A DNA stretch of 64,000 nucleotides, taken from positions 2,511,001 to 2,575,000 of the forward strand of contig NZ_CP029552.1 in the NCBI RefSeq assembly GCF_003173775.1, in the 5' to 3' direction. Made by a program: the position numbers and the translations under genes. Shown piece after piece: positions 51,952-61,208 of the stretch. How positions within the stretch are numbered: the first letter of the stretch is position 1; each line of letters opens with the position of its first letter. The notes under the pieces were generated by a model that was given only the letters and a program-made list of their open reading frames with translations, had not been told where the DNA came from and searched no databases. This DNA comes from Methylobacterium sp. 17Sr1-1 (GTDB lineage: Bacteria; Pseudomonadota; Alphaproteobacteria; Rhizobiales; Beijerinckiaceae).

Positions 51952-53111
51952 TGGACGACGAGCTCCGCCTGGAGGGCACCGGCGGTCTTCACCGCCTGGA
52001 GGATCGCGATGATGTCGGTGGGCTTGAGCCCCACCTGGTTGAGCCCGCGCACCAGGGTCTGCAGGTCGGAGCCGCCGAGCACCGCGAGCTTGCCCTGTTC
52101 CTCGCGGGCCGCGACTTCCGTGCGCGGCACCACCGTGGTCTGGCCGTTGGAGAAGGGCGCGGGCTGCGACACCTCCGGCGTCTCGGTGACCCGCACCGTG
52201 AGGTTGCCGTGGGTGACCGCCACCGTGGAGATCTGCACGTTGCGGCCGATCACCACCGTGCCGGTGCGCTGGTCGACCACGACCCGGGCCGGCACGTCGG
52301 GCTGGATCGTCAGGTCGCCGATCTCGGCGACGAGGCGCGGCAGGATCATGTCGCGCGGGCGCTGGAGCACCACCGAGCGCTGGTCGCGGGGGCTCGCGAT
52401 GCGGCGGCGGAAGCGGCCGACCGCGTAGGTGTTGATCGCGTCGGCCACCATCGTGGCGGTCTTGAAGTCGGGGTTCTTCAGCTCGAAGATCAGCTCCGGC
52501 AGGTCGCGGAACGCGCCCGGCACCTCGCGCTCGATCAGCGCACCGTTCGGGATGCGGCCGGCGGTCGGCACGCCCTGCGTCAGCTGCTCGGCCTGGCCCT
52601 GAGCCGAGAAGCCGGAGACCGCGAGCGGCCCCTGCGCGGCGGCGTAGACGTTGCCGTCGCCGCCGGAGAGGGGCGTCATCAGCAGGGTGCCGCCGCGCAG
52701 CGAGGTCGCATCGCCCAGCGAGGTCACCGTCACGTCGATGCGCGAGCCGGCACCGACGTAAGGCGGCAGGTCCGCCGTCACCATCACGGCGGCGACGTTG
52801 CGGGTGCGCAGGCGCGCGTCGCGCACGTTGATGCCCATCCGGTCGAGCATCGATTGCAGCGACTGCTCGGTGAACTGGGCGTTGCGCAGGGTGTCGCCGG
52901 TGCCCTGCAGGCCGGTGACGAGGCCGTAGCCGACGATCTGGTTGTCGCGCACGCCCTTGAGGGTCGCGACGTCCTTGATCCGGGCGAAGCCGCCGCTGGC
53001 GATCACGGGGGCCGCGGCGCGCGCGGGTAAGACCGGCGCGACGTCGAGCCCCATCACGAGGACCAGCGCCAGGACGAGGCCGGCCCGGACGGTGCGGAGG
53101 GCGGCCCGCAT
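51948..53111 (-). CDS. flgI: Flagellar P-ring protein FlgI
   Basis: A 387-residue periplasmic protein with a signal peptide (GLVLALVLVMGLDVAPVLPA). RIKDVATLKGVRDNQIVGYG, LVTGLQGTGDTLRNAQFTEQ, SLGDATSLRGGTLLMTPLSG and VGLKPTDIIAILQAVKTAGA are typical. It assembles the P-ring around the rod. ATG 53111 overlaps the flgA stop by one base. Confidence 0.97.
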   Translation of the reverse strand: MRAALRTVRAGLVLALVLVMGLDVAPVLPARAAAPVIASGGFARIKDVATLKGVRDNQIVGYGLVTGLQGTGDTLRNAQFTEQSLQSMLDRMGINVRDARLRTRNVAAVMVTADLPPYVGAGSRIDVTVTSLGDATSLRGGTLLMTPLSGGDGNVYAAAQGPLAVSGFSAQGQAEQLTQGVPTAGRIPNGALIEREVPGAFRDLPELIFELKNPDFKTATMVADAINTYAVGRFRRRIASPRDQRSVVLQRPRDMILPRLVAEIGDLTIQPDVPARVVVDQRTGTVVIGRNVQISTVAVTHGNLTVRVTETPEVSQPAPFSNGQTTVVPRTEVAAREEQGKLAVLGGSDLQTLVRGLNQVGLKPTDIIAILQAVKTAGALQAELVVQ

Positions 53112-53641
53112 CAGAACCCGCCGATCTTGATGCGGCCGTCCGCCGTCACGGTGCCGAGCACGATGCGGTTGGTGTCGGTGTTGCGCACCCGGATGGTCTC
53201 GCCGAGGCCGCCATTCTGCAGCGGCGAGCCGACCGCCGTGATGACGAGGCCGTTCTCCTCGAAGATCATCTGGGTCGGCGCGCCGCGGCTGACGAGGCGC
53301 GGATCGTCGACGGCGTTGACCGGCACCGGCTCGCCCGGCAGCAGCATCCGGCGGGCGGTGCGCCCGACGACGGCGAGCGGCGCGTCGATCACCGCCGCGC
53401 GCGCCCGATAGGTCGTCGGATAGGCCTGGAGCCGCAGCATCGACTCCTTGATCGTGTCGCCCGGATAGATCGTCACGGTCGGCACCGGCAGCATCATCTC
53501 GGTTCCCGCGAGGGCGGCGGGCGAGTCGGCGGGCGACGGGGCCGGCGCGGCCACGCCGAGAACGGCCGGGACGCACAGGCCGACCAGCGCCAGGAGAAGG
53601 CGGGAGAGCCGAAGACGGGAGTGCCGGAGGAGGGAACGCAT
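53111..53641 (-). CDS. flgA: Flagellar P-ring assembly chaperone FlgA
   Basis: A 176-residue periplasmic chaperone for FlgI, with a signal peptide (LLLALVGLCVPAVLGVAA). The SAF-type domain has VTIYPGDTIKESMLRLQAYP, RRMLLPGEPVPVNAVDDPRL and ETIRVRNTDTNRIVLGTVTA. ATG 53641 is chosen as the start; the frame is open up to 53926 but through repeat sequence. It is short for the family but complete in the conserved part. Confidence 0.93.
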   Translation of the reverse strand: MRSLLRHSRLRLSRLLLALVGLCVPAVLGVAAPAPSPADSPAALAGTEMMLPVPTVTIYPGDTIKESMLRLQAYPTTYRARAAVIDAPLAVVGRTARRMLLPGEPVPVNAVDDPRLVSRGAPTQMIFEENGLVITAVGSPLQNGGLGETIRVRNTDTNRIVLGTVTADGRIKIGGF

Positions 53642-53932
53642 GGATGTGTCGCGCCGGGAGGAGGGGCGCCGCCGGGTCCGGCGGCGTGGCAGTCTCACCG
53701 AGGCCGGGGTCGGGACGACCCCGGCTCTAGAGCGCTTCACGATTACGCTGCAATCGCGAAGCTTCTCTAGGTCTTTGATTTTGCCGCATTTTCTGCGACG
53801 AACCGGTATCCACTTCGTCGGAAAATGCTCTAAGCAGATTTCGCAAAAAGTGGCCACCGGTTTTGCGATAAAAACCTGCGACAAAACAAGAAGCTGAGCG
53901 GACGAAGCGTTGGCCTGCCAACGCAAGTCTGC
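53642..53932. repeat. Repeat-bearing intergenic region inside the flagellar operon
   Basis: The stretch 53725-53890 is AT-richer than its surroundings and contains AACCGGTATCCACTT (53801-53815) and its near-complement AAGTGGCCACCGGTT (53848-53862). The accompanying CGACGAA/TTTTGCG motifs resemble a dispersed intergenic repeat common in Hyphomicrobiales genomes. No gene is supported. Confidence 0.7.
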
Positions 53933-54721
53933 TTAGCGGATTCCCTTGGAGATCGTGCTCGCCATCTCGTCGACGGCCTGGATCACCTTGGAGTTCATCT
54001 CGAACGAGCGCTGGGCGGTGATCAGGCTGGTGATCTCCTTGACCGGATCGACGTTCGACCCTTCGAGGTAGCCCTGCTGGAGCTTGCCGTAGCTCGCATC
54101 GCCCGGGTTGCCGATCACCGCCGCGCCCGAGGCCGGGGTCTCGCGGTAGAGGCCGTTGCCGAGGGGCTCCAGCCCCGACTCGTTGGCGAAGTTGGCGATG
54201 GTGATCTGGCCGATATTCTGCTGCGCCACCTGGCCGTCGATCTTGGCGTAGACTTGGCCCGACTGGTTGATGGTGATCTCGGTGGCGTTGTTCGGAATCA
54301 GGATCGCCGGATCGACCGTGTAGCCCTCCAGCGTGACGAGCTGGCCGGTGGCGTTCTTGTTGAAGGCGCCGGCGCGGGTGTAGTTGATCTCGCCGCTCGG
54401 GCTCGTGATCTGGAAGTAGCCGCGGCCGTTGATGGCGAGATCGAGCTGGTTCGCCGTGTTGGTGAGCTGGCCCTGGCGGTGCAGGTTGCGGATCGCCGCG
54501 GCGCGCACGCCGAGGCCGAGCATCGCGCCCTCGGGGACCGCCTCCTGGCCGGACTGGTTCGGCACGCCCTGCTGCCGCTCGGCCTGGTAGAGCAGGTCGG
54601 TGAACTCGGCCCGCGCCCCCTTGAACCCGGTGGTGTTCAGGTTGGCGATGTTGTTGGCGATGACTTCGAGGTTGAGCTGCTGGGCGGACATGCCCGTGGC
54701 GGCGACGGCGAGCGCTCTCAT
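53933..54721 (-). CDS. flgG: Flagellar distal rod protein FlgG
   Basis: A 262-residue rod protein. The N-terminus [40 protein letters not shown] is the flagellar rod signature. [15 protein letters not shown] and the C-terminal [20 protein letters not shown] complete the family pattern. It is exported through the flagellar type III pathway without a signal peptide. It follows fliE by 12 bases and is separated from flgA by the repeat region. Confidence 0.97.
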   Translation of the reverse strand: MRALAVAATGMSAQQLNLEVIANNIANLNTTGFKGARAEFTDLLYQAERQQGVPNQSGQEAVPEGAMLGLGVRAAAIRNLHRQGQLTNTANQLDLAINGRGYFQITSPSGEINYTRAGAFNKNATGQLVTLEGYTVDPAILIPNNATEITINQSGQVYAKIDGQVAQQNIGQITIANFANESGLEPLGNGLYRETPASGAAVIGNPGDASYGKLQQGYLEGSNVDPVKEITSLITAQRSFEMNSKVIQAVDEMASTISKGIR

Positions 54722-54733
54722 CTTAACAAGTCC

Positions 54734-55087
54734 TCAGATCGCCATGCGGCTCAGTTCGAGATAGGCGGCCACGACCTTGTCGCGGATGGCGACCGCGGTC
54801 TGCAGGCTCTGCTCGGCGGACATCACCGCCTCGACCACCTGCTGCGTCGAGGCCTTGCCCTGGATGCCGGCGATCGAGGCGGCCTCGCCGGCGCGCAGGT
54901 CGTTGCGCACGCCGCTCGCGAAGCTCGCCATGATCTGCCCGAAATCGGTGGGCGCGGCAGCCTCGACGCCCGGGAAGCCGGCGCCGGTCACGGAAGGGAG
55001 CACCGCCCGCTGGACGGAGGCGGCGGCCTCGGGACGGGCGGATGCGGCGGCCCGGTCGAAGGCCGAGAGGGTGAGGGCCTCGATCAT
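54734..55087 (-). CDS. fliE: Flagellar hook-basal body protein FliE
   Basis: A 117-residue protein at the MS-ring/rod junction. The C-terminal half, FASGVRNDLRAGEAASIAGI, STQQVVEAVMSAEQSLQTAV and AIRDKVVAAYLELSRMAI, is the FliE core. It follows flgC by 7 bases. Confidence 0.94.
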   Translation of the reverse strand: MIEALTLSAFDRAAASARPEAAASVQRAVLPSVTGAGFPGVEAAAPTDFGQIMASFASGVRNDLRAGEAASIAGIQGKASTQQVVEAVMSAEQSLQTAVAIRDKVVAAYLELSRMAI

Positions 55088-55094
55088 CGGATGC

Positions 55095-55511
55095 TCATGT
55101 CCTCAGGAGGTCGATCACGCTGGCCACCATCGCGCGGGCCTGCTTGATCACCTGCAGATTGGCTTCGTAGGAGCGGTTGGCCTCGCGCATGTCGGCCATC
55201 TCGATCAGGGCATTCACGTTCGGCAGCTTGACGTTGCCGTTCTGGTCCGCCGCCGGGTTGCTCGGGTCGTGCTCGACCCGGAACGGGGTCCTGTCGGTGT
55301 CGATGTCGCGCACCTTGACCGAGGCGGCGCCGACCGCCCGGTCGAGCTCGGCCTTGAAGGTGACGGTCTTGCGCGCATACGGGTCGGCGCCCGGCTCGGC
55401 CCCGGTCGACTGGGCGTTGGCGAGGTTCTCCGACACCACCCGCATGCGCAGGGACTGGGCCTCGAGGCCCGCACTCGCGAGGCGGGAGGCGGCGAGCAGG
55501 GGGTCGATCAC
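55095..55511 (-). CDS. flgC: Flagellar proximal rod protein FlgC
   Basis: A 138-residue rod protein. [20 protein letters not shown] is the rod signature and [36 protein letters not shown] the family C-terminus. The ATG overlaps the flgB stop (ATGA). Confidence 0.95.
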   Translation of the reverse strand: MIDPLLAASRLASAGLEAQSLRMRVVSENLANAQSTGAEPGADPYARKTVTFKAELDRAVGAASVKVRDIDTDRTPFRVEHDPSNPAADQNGNVKLPNVNALIEMADMREANRSYEANLQVIKQARAMVASVIDLLRT

Positions 55512-55891
55512 GATCCGCTCCTCACGGCCGACATCAGCATGCGGTGGAAGCTGCGCACCACCCCGACATCGAGGTTGTGCTGGCGCGACACCTCGCTCGC
55601 CTTCAGCATCTCCTGCTCCAGGCTGACGCTGCTGGAGGTCTCGAGCACGTCCCAGCCGGACTTGTCGGGGCGGACCGACACCCCGAGGCCCGGGGCGTTG
55701 AGATGGGCCTGCGCGGTCTGCGCCATGTCAGTGCCGCCGGCGCGGGCCAGCACCTGGGCGAAGGGCACGACGTCCCGGGCCTGGTAGCCCTGGGTGTTGG
55801 CGTTGGCCACGTTGCCGGCGATCGTCGACTGGCGCACCGACAGGTAGCCGGTATGCATCGAGGCGAGATCGAACAGGTAGAGCCCCGTCAC
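55508..55891 (-). CDS. flgB: Flagellar proximal rod protein FlgB
   Basis: A 127-residue rod protein and first gene of the operon in this window. [33 protein letters not shown] and the C-terminal [13 protein letters not shown] match FlgB. The promoter must lie in 55892-56204; I found no convincing sigma-54 or CtrA site there. Confidence 0.94.
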   Translation of the reverse strand: MTGLYLFDLASMHTGYLSVRQSTIAGNVANANTQGYQARDVVPFAQVLARAGGTDMAQTAQAHLNAPGLGVSVRPDKSGWDVLETSSSVSLEQEMLKASEVSRQHNLDVGVVRSFHRMLMSAVRSGS

Positions 55892-56204
55892 GCGATTCCC
55901 CCCATGCCTGCCACTCCTTGAGTCCTGTGCCGAAACGACCCGACGCCCGGGCCCTGCCGCGTAACCGAGGATTTAGAAGCGCTACCTTGCCCGAGGCTGG
56001 CGGAGCTTGCGGGGCTCGCCGGGCGCCTGTCCGATCGGGGCTGTCAGGGGAAAGGAGAGCGCGGGCCTTCTCGTTCGAGAGGTTTCCACGGGTCGTTCTG
56101 CACCCGACGAGGATGCAAGCAGCACCGTCGCACCCGCGCCTTGACAGGAGCGGCCACTCACCGGCACTGGCGCTGGGTACCCGTCCGCCTCCCATCTCCA
56201 CGCG
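55892..56204. other. Divergent promoter region of the flagellar operon and the heparinase-like gene
   Basis: A GC-rich region of 313 bases between two divergent genes. It should hold both promoters, but no operator, terminator or RNA gene could be identified by eye. Confidence 0.35.
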
Positions 56205-58928
56205 ATGTTTCCGGCCATGCTCCCGGCCCTGCTGCCCTCCGCGCCGGTCTTCCTCCCGGTCCAGGCCCGCTACGCGGGCGGGGCGGGGCCGGGCGCGCGC
56301 GAGGGCGAGCACGCGATCACCGCCAACAACCGCTGGTCCCGGGTGCAGCTGACCTTCCGCCACCTGCCGGCGGGGGCCTGGTGCTGCCTGGAGGCCCGCC
56401 TCGCCTGGGCGGCCGAGGAGGAGGGGGGCCAGGCCCTCGACTTCGCCCTCGCGGGCTTCGACTTCCTGGCCGCCGACGGGTCGAGCCTCGATCTCGACGC
56501 CGTGCCGGGCCTCGCCCGCACCCTGCTCGATCCGCACAGCGCCTGGATCGCCGGGCCGGCCTGCCAGCCCGCCGGGACCGAGCTCGTCCGGATGGCCCCG
56601 GTGCGGCTGGCCTTCGGGGTGCCGCCACAGGCGCGCGGCCTCGCGCTCACCCTGCGCTCCTGGCGCAACACCGAGGGTTTCACGATCGCCGAGCCGCGCC
56701 TGCGCCCCGGCGCGCCCTTACGCGAGGGCGCCTTTCGCCGCCGCCGCCTCGGGCCGCAGCCGGAGCCCCAGCGCCACGGCCTCGTTCCCGGCCTCGGCCT
56801 CGTGGTGCGCGGGCAGATCCACGCCGCGCGGCCCGACGAGCACGCCGCGCGGGTGAGCCTCGTCTACCGCGACCGCGACGGGGCGGAGATCCCGCCGCCC
56901 TATCCGGGCACCGTCGCGGTGCCGGGCCTCGGCGCGAGGCCGGGCAGCGAGGAGCAGCCGGGGCTCGGCGCGGCGATCAACCTCCCGGCCCAGCCGCAGG
57001 CGCGCCGCTTCACCCTCGACCTGGAGCCGCCGCCGGGCGCGGTCTCCCTCGATCTCGGCTTCTGCACCTGGGAGGAGGAGGGCGAGCGACTGCCCGCCGT
57101 GGAGGTCGTCGGCCCCCCGGAGGTGGCGCTGGAGGACCGCTTCCGGCTCGAGAGCCTGTGCGGCGACGACCTCCTCGACGCCCCGGGCTTCCTCGCCCGT
57201 CTCTCGGCCCGGCTCGGGCGCGATCCCGGGGCCGAGGCCGCCTGGATCCCCGGCCCCGGGGAGGCCGGCAGCGCCGCGCTGCCGCTCGCCCGCGCCCGCT
57301 CCCTGCGGGGCGAGGCCGAGCGCCTCGTCGGCGTGAGGCCCGACGGCGGCCTCACCTTGCGCCTCGCCGGCTGCCCGGACTGGCCCCTGCCGGAGAATCC
57401 GGCCTTCGACGAGGACCCGTTCCGGGCGGCACCCGCCCGCGCCATCCCGTGGCGCCTCGCCTACCACTCCCTCGCCTGGCTCCTGGCGCTGGCCGAGGCG
57501 GCGCCGGCGCGCGCGCTGGCCCTGGCGCAGGCCTGGTCGCGGGCCAACCCCTGGGGCCAGCCGGCCGACCCCCTGAGCCTGCATCCGGCGGCTTTGCCGG
57601 CCCGGGCCGAGGTCTGGATCGGCCTCCTCGCCCTGCCGGGGGCCGGGGCGGCGGCGCCGCTCCTGACCGGGGAGGCGGTGCGGCACGGCTTCGCCCTGGC
57701 GGAGATCGTCGGGCAGAACACCTTCGGGCAGAGCCTGCACCAGCTCCAGGCCGCCGCGGCGCTCCTGGCGCTCGCCCGCGCCCTGCCGCGCCTGCCGTTC
57801 TCGGGCCACTGGGACGGCCTTGCCCGCGAGAGCCTGCGCGCGGGCGTGCCGGCGCTCCTGCCCGAGGACGGGCGCTTCCCGGATTCCTCGCTCCACCGCC
57901 GCCTCGACCTCGTCACCCTTGGGCGGGCGCTGCGGGACACCCTCGGCGAGGCCGCGCCCGGCCCCCTCGTCGCCGCCCGGACGGACGCGGTCCTGTCGGA
58001 CCTCGCCGGCCTCCTCGATCCCGGCGGGCGGCTGCCGCCCTTCGGCGAGGTCTTTGCCGGCACCGACGATGCGGGCTGGATCGCGCGGCTGCGCGGCGGC
58101 GGGCTCGTGGCGCAGCGCCCGGCCGCCCAGCCCGGCGCGACCGCCTCTTCGACCCTGCGCCCCGACGGCCTGTCGGCCCGCCACGAGGCCGGGCGCGGCT
58201 GGGCCCATTTCGCCTGCACCTTCGCCGAGACCTCGCCCCAGGGCCACGCCGACTGCACCTCCTACGTCTACGCGGCGGGGGCGACGCGCTGGATCGTCGA
58301 GGCCGGCGGTTCGGAGCAGGTCGAGACCGGGGGCGCGCGCCACTACCTGCTCTCTTCCCGCGCCCACAACGTCGCGGCGATCGAGGGGCGCGAGCCGGTG
58401 GCCGGGGGGGGCGTCCACCGCGGCAGCCTGGCGCTGCCCGGCGCCACCGCCCACGCGATCGAGACCACCGTTCACGGGCCGGGCTGCCGCCACCTGCGGG
58501 TCTTCGTGCTGCCGCACGACCTGTCGGGCCTCGCGGTGATCGACCGCTTCACCCAGGACGAGGGCGGGCTCCTGACCTTCCGCGGCCTCGCCCATCTGGC
58601 GCCCGAGACCCTGGTCGCCGTCGAGGGGCCGCGCCGGGTGCAGGCCCGCCAGGGCGGCCGGCGCCTCGGCCTGGTTCCCTTCGCGATCGCCGGCCGGGCG
58701 GCCGGCCTGGAGGCGGTGATCGGCCACGGCGACCGGCCCGGCACGCTGCAGGGGTTCGTCGCCGGCCGTCCCGGCAGCCTCGAACCCGCCTGCACCCTGC
58801 GCTACGCGGTCTCGGGCCGCGGCACCGTCTGCGGCGGCCTCCTGATGGCGGTCGACGGCCCGGCGGAGGATTCCCTGGCACGGGTGCTGGCGCGGGAGGA
58901 GCTGGGGCGGTTCGTGATGGGAGGCTGA
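56205..58928 (+). CDS. Heparinase II/III-like polysaccharide-lyase-type protein
   Basis: A 907-residue protein from ATG 56205. The C-terminal part has STLRPDGLSARHEAGRGWAH, ADCTSYVYAAGATRWIVEAG and LLSSRAHNVAAIEGREPVAG, which fit the beta-sandwich of heparinase II/III-like proteins (a SRAHN(T)xxxDG-type strand). A middle helical region (about 410-600) would be the alpha/alpha barrel. The N-terminal 330 residues, with two RxW/PxxLxLxxRSW-like beta-rich segments, are not a domain I recognise. There is no obvious signal peptide, although MFPAMLPALLPSAPVFLPVQ is hydrophobic. It may process a surface polysaccharide. It is divergent from the flagellar operon and followed by a GH15 gene. Confidence 0.65.
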   Translation: MFPAMLPALLPSAPVFLPVQARYAGGAGPGAREGEHAITANNRWSRVQLTFRHLPAGAWCCLEARLAWAAEEEGGQALDFALAGFDFLAADGSSLDLDAVPGLARTLLDPHSAWIAGPACQPAGTELVRMAPVRLAFGVPPQARGLALTLRSWRNTEGFTIAEPRLRPGAPLREGAFRRRRLGPQPEPQRHGLVPGLGLVVRGQIHAARPDEHAARVSLVYRDRDGAEIPPPYPGTVAVPGLGARPGSEEQPGLGAAINLPAQPQARRFTLDLEPPPGAVSLDLGFCTWEEEGERLPAVEVVGPPEVALEDRFRLESLCGDDLLDAPGFLARLSARLGRDPGAEAAWIPGPGEAGSAALPLARARSLRGEAERLVGVRPDGGLTLRLAGCPDWPLPENPAFDEDPFRAAPARAIPWRLAYHSLAWLLALAEAAPARALALAQAWSRANPWGQPADPLSLHPAALPARAEVWIGLLALPGAGAAAPLLTGEAVRHGFALAEIVGQNTFGQSLHQLQAAAALLALARALPRLPFSGHWDGLARESLRAGVPALLPEDGRFPDSSLHRRLDLVTLGRALRDTLGEAAPGPLVAARTDAVLSDLAGLLDPGGRLPPFGEVFAGTDDAGWIARLRGGGLVAQRPAAQPGATASSTLRPDGLSARHEAGRGWAHFACTFAETSPQGHADCTSYVYAAGATRWIVEAGGSEQVETGGARHYLLSSRAHNVAAIEGREPVAGGGVHRGSLALPGATAHAIETTVHGPGCRHLRVFVLPHDLSGLAVIDRFTQDEGGLLTFRGLAHLAPETLVAVEGPRRVQARQGGRRLGLVPFAIAGRAAGLEAVIGHGDRPGTLQGFVAGRPGSLEPACTLRYAVSGRGTVCGGLLMAVDGPAEDSLARVLAREELGRFVMGG

Positions 58929-59247
58929 GGATCGCGTGACGCGGGAGCGTGCCTCGCGTCGAGCGAGTGGTGTTCACAACCTCCGCGGTCATCCCGGGTT
59001 CTCGACTGCGTCGAGCCCCGGGACGACGAAGAGGATTATCGTCGTCCCGGGGCAAACGGCCGCAACGACAGTGAAACGACGTTTTCCTCCACCCTTTCAT
59101 CCGCGAAAAAATTTCCACGTTCCAGCGGGAACACGGGCGGGTCCCGGCCATTCGCCCCGGTGCCTCTGGGTCACGCGGCACGAGGGGAGGGCGCTCGCCG
59201 TTCCCCGGCCGTCGGGCCCACCCCCTCTCGCCCGAGCCTCTTCCCCG
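58929..59247. other. Intergenic region with a repeat family B hairpin
   Basis: An imperfect hairpin, GTCATCCCGGG...CTCGAC pairing with GTCGAG...CCCGGGACGAC, lies at about 58988-59028. A further GTCGTCCCGGGG follows at 59041-59053. It may end the upstream transcript. The rest of the region shows no gene. Confidence 0.6.
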
Positions 59248-61092
59248 ATGCACGATCCGGACGCGCGTCCCTACCAGCCCATCGAAGCCTACGGCCTCAT
59301 CAGCAACTGCCACGGCTGCGCCCTCGTCGCCCGCGACGGCTCGATCGACTGGGCCTGCCTCGACCGGTTCGATGCGCCCCCGGTCTTCTCCCGCCTGCTC
59401 GACCGCCGGCGCGGCGGCTTCTTCGCGCTGGCGCCCGAGGGACCGTTCGAGAGCGCCCGGCTCTACCTGCCGGGCACCAACATCCTCGAGACCACCTTCA
59501 CCTGCGCCGCCGGAGCGGCGACGGTGCACGACTTCATGCTCGCGCCCGAACCGGGCCGGGTGCTGCCCTGCCTGGTGCGCCTGGTCTCGGGCGTATCGGG
59601 CGAGGTTCCGATGCGGGCGGTCTACCGGCCCCTGGCGGGCTTCTCGAAGACCTTTTCCGCGCTCGAGGCGGTCCCGGGCGGCGTCGGCGCCGCGGGGCTG
59701 CCCGACCTGATCGCCGATCTGCCGGTCGCGATCGAGGGATCCGATGCGGTGGCACGGTTCACCGTCGCGCATGGAGGCGAGCAGGCCTTCGCGCTCTATC
59801 CGGGCGGGGCGACGGAGCGCGATTCCCTCCACCCCCGTGCGCTGATGGAGACCGCACGGAGGGCCTGGACCGGCTGGTCGGCAGGGGCGGCCTATGACGG
59901 GCCGCTCAGCGACCAGCTCCTGCGCAGCGCGCTGACTCTCAAGGCCCTGACCTACGCGCCCTCGGGCGCCATCGTGGCGGCGGCCACCACCTCGCTGCCG
60001 GAGGAGATCGGCGGCATCCGCAACTGGGATTACCGGTTCTGCTGGATCCGCGACGCCTGCCTGTCCTTCTACGTGCTGAAGAAGTTCGGCATGGTGGCGG
60101 AGGCGGAGGCGTTCTTCCGCTTCGTCGGCAGCCTCGCCGAGCGCGACGAGGGGGGCCTGCGCCCCCTCTACGCCATCGCCGGCGAGACCGACCTGACCGA
60201 GCACGAGGCCGCCCATTTCGAGGGCTGGCGCGGCAGCGCCCCGGTCCGCTACGGCAACGAGGCGGCCGAGCAGCACCAGAGCGACGCCTACGGGCAGGTG
60301 CTCGACCTGCTGCACCTGTACCGGAGCCTCGGCGGCACGATCCCCGAGGCGATGGCGCGCCAGGCGGTGCGCCTCGCCGATTTCGCCGCGGCCCACTGGC
60401 ACGAGACGGATGCCGGCCTGTGGGAGCCGCGCAAACCCGAGGAGCACTACCTGCACGCCGCGATCATGAACTGGGTCGCGGTCGACCGCGCGATCCGGCT
60501 GTTCGGCGAGCGGCCGCACTGGTGCGCGGCGCGGGACGCCATCGTCGCCCGGGTCAACGGCGAGGGGGTGCACGAACGGGACGGCTACTACCCGCAATAT
60601 ATCGGCGGCGACGATCCCGACGCCGCTCTCCTGATCGCCCCGATGGTCGGCTTCCCGGTCGACGAGGCGGTGTTGTCCCGCACGGTCGAGGTGGTGATCG
60701 CGCGCCTCGGCCACGGTCCGCTCGTCTACCGCTACCGCAACGACGACGGTTTGCCGGGCCACGAGGGCACCTTCCTGATCTGCGCCTTCTGGCTCGTCGA
60801 CGCCCTCGTCTGGCTCGGCCGGACCGAGGAGGCGCAGACCCGCTTCGACGCCTTGCGCGCGCTGCAGAACGACCTCGGCCTCTACGCCGAGGAGGTGGCG
60901 GAGGACCGCACCTTCCTCGGCAACTTCCCGCAGGCCTTCAGCCACCTCGCCTTCATCCACAGCGCCCTCGTCCTCGACCTCGCGGCCCAGGGCGGCCGGG
61001 CGGCGGTGGCCGGCACCTACGCCGACCGCACCTTGCGCGAGACGCGCTGGCGCCGGGTGCCGTGGATCGTGCCGCCGGCGCCTCCGGCCTAA
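59248..61092 (+). CDS. Glycoside hydrolase family 15 protein (glucoamylase/trehalase-like)
   Basis: A 614-residue enzyme from ATG 59248. The N-terminal beta-sandwich starts with YQPIEAYGLISNCHGCALVA, RDGSIDWACLDRFDAPPVFS. The alpha/alpha barrel has GGIRNWDYRFCWIRDACLSF, ETDAGLWEPRKPEEHYLHAA (carrying a likely catalytic Glu) and LPGHEGTFLICAFWLVDALV (second acidic site). Family members cleave alpha-glucosidic bonds in starch, glycogen oligomers or trehalose; the substrate is not determined. There is no signal peptide, so it is probably cytosolic. Confidence 0.92.
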   Translation: MHDPDARPYQPIEAYGLISNCHGCALVARDGSIDWACLDRFDAPPVFSRLLDRRRGGFFALAPEGPFESARLYLPGTNILETTFTCAAGAATVHDFMLAPEPGRVLPCLVRLVSGVSGEVPMRAVYRPLAGFSKTFSALEAVPGGVGAAGLPDLIADLPVAIEGSDAVARFTVAHGGEQAFALYPGGATERDSLHPRALMETARRAWTGWSAGAAYDGPLSDQLLRSALTLKALTYAPSGAIVAAATTSLPEEIGGIRNWDYRFCWIRDACLSFYVLKKFGMVAEAEAFFRFVGSLAERDEGGLRPLYAIAGETDLTEHEAAHFEGWRGSAPVRYGNEAAEQHQSDAYGQVLDLLHLYRSLGGTIPEAMARQAVRLADFAAAHWHETDAGLWEPRKPEEHYLHAAIMNWVAVDRAIRLFGERPHWCAARDAIVARVNGEGVHERDGYYPQYIGGDDPDAALLIAPMVGFPVDEAVLSRTVEVVIARLGHGPLVYRYRNDDGLPGHEGTFLICAFWLVDALVWLGRTEEAQTRFDALRALQNDLGLYAEEVAEDRTFLGNFPQAFSHLAFIHSALVLDLAAQGGRAAVAGTYADRTLRETRWRRVPWIVPPAPPA

Positions 61093-61208
61093 CACGAGGA
61101 CTTCCCGAAGATACTCCCTCGGCGACGACCCGCGCGGCGATTAACCTGATCTTGAACGAGCATCGGGCATCTCCGACGGGCTCGCCGAAGGACATTGCGG
61201 ACACGGTC

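Noticed and set aside
53642..53926. A longer flgA start giving 271 residues
   Set aside because: The extra N-terminus is encoded by the dispersed repeat and would hide the signal peptide that begins after ATG 53641.
55892..56204. A sigma-54 or CtrA promoter for the flagellar operon
   Set aside because: No TGGC-N8-TTGC pair and no TTAA-N7-TTAA pair was found at a plausible distance.
56141..58939. A 932-codon frame overlapping the heparinase-like gene
   Set aside because: Same strand, other frame, with low-complexity Arg/Pro/Gly composition; the 56205-58928 frame has normal protein composition and family motifs.
58549..61095. An 848-codon minus-strand frame opposite the GH15 gene
   Set aside because: GH15 motifs on the plus strand are unambiguous; the minus frame has no recognisable domain.
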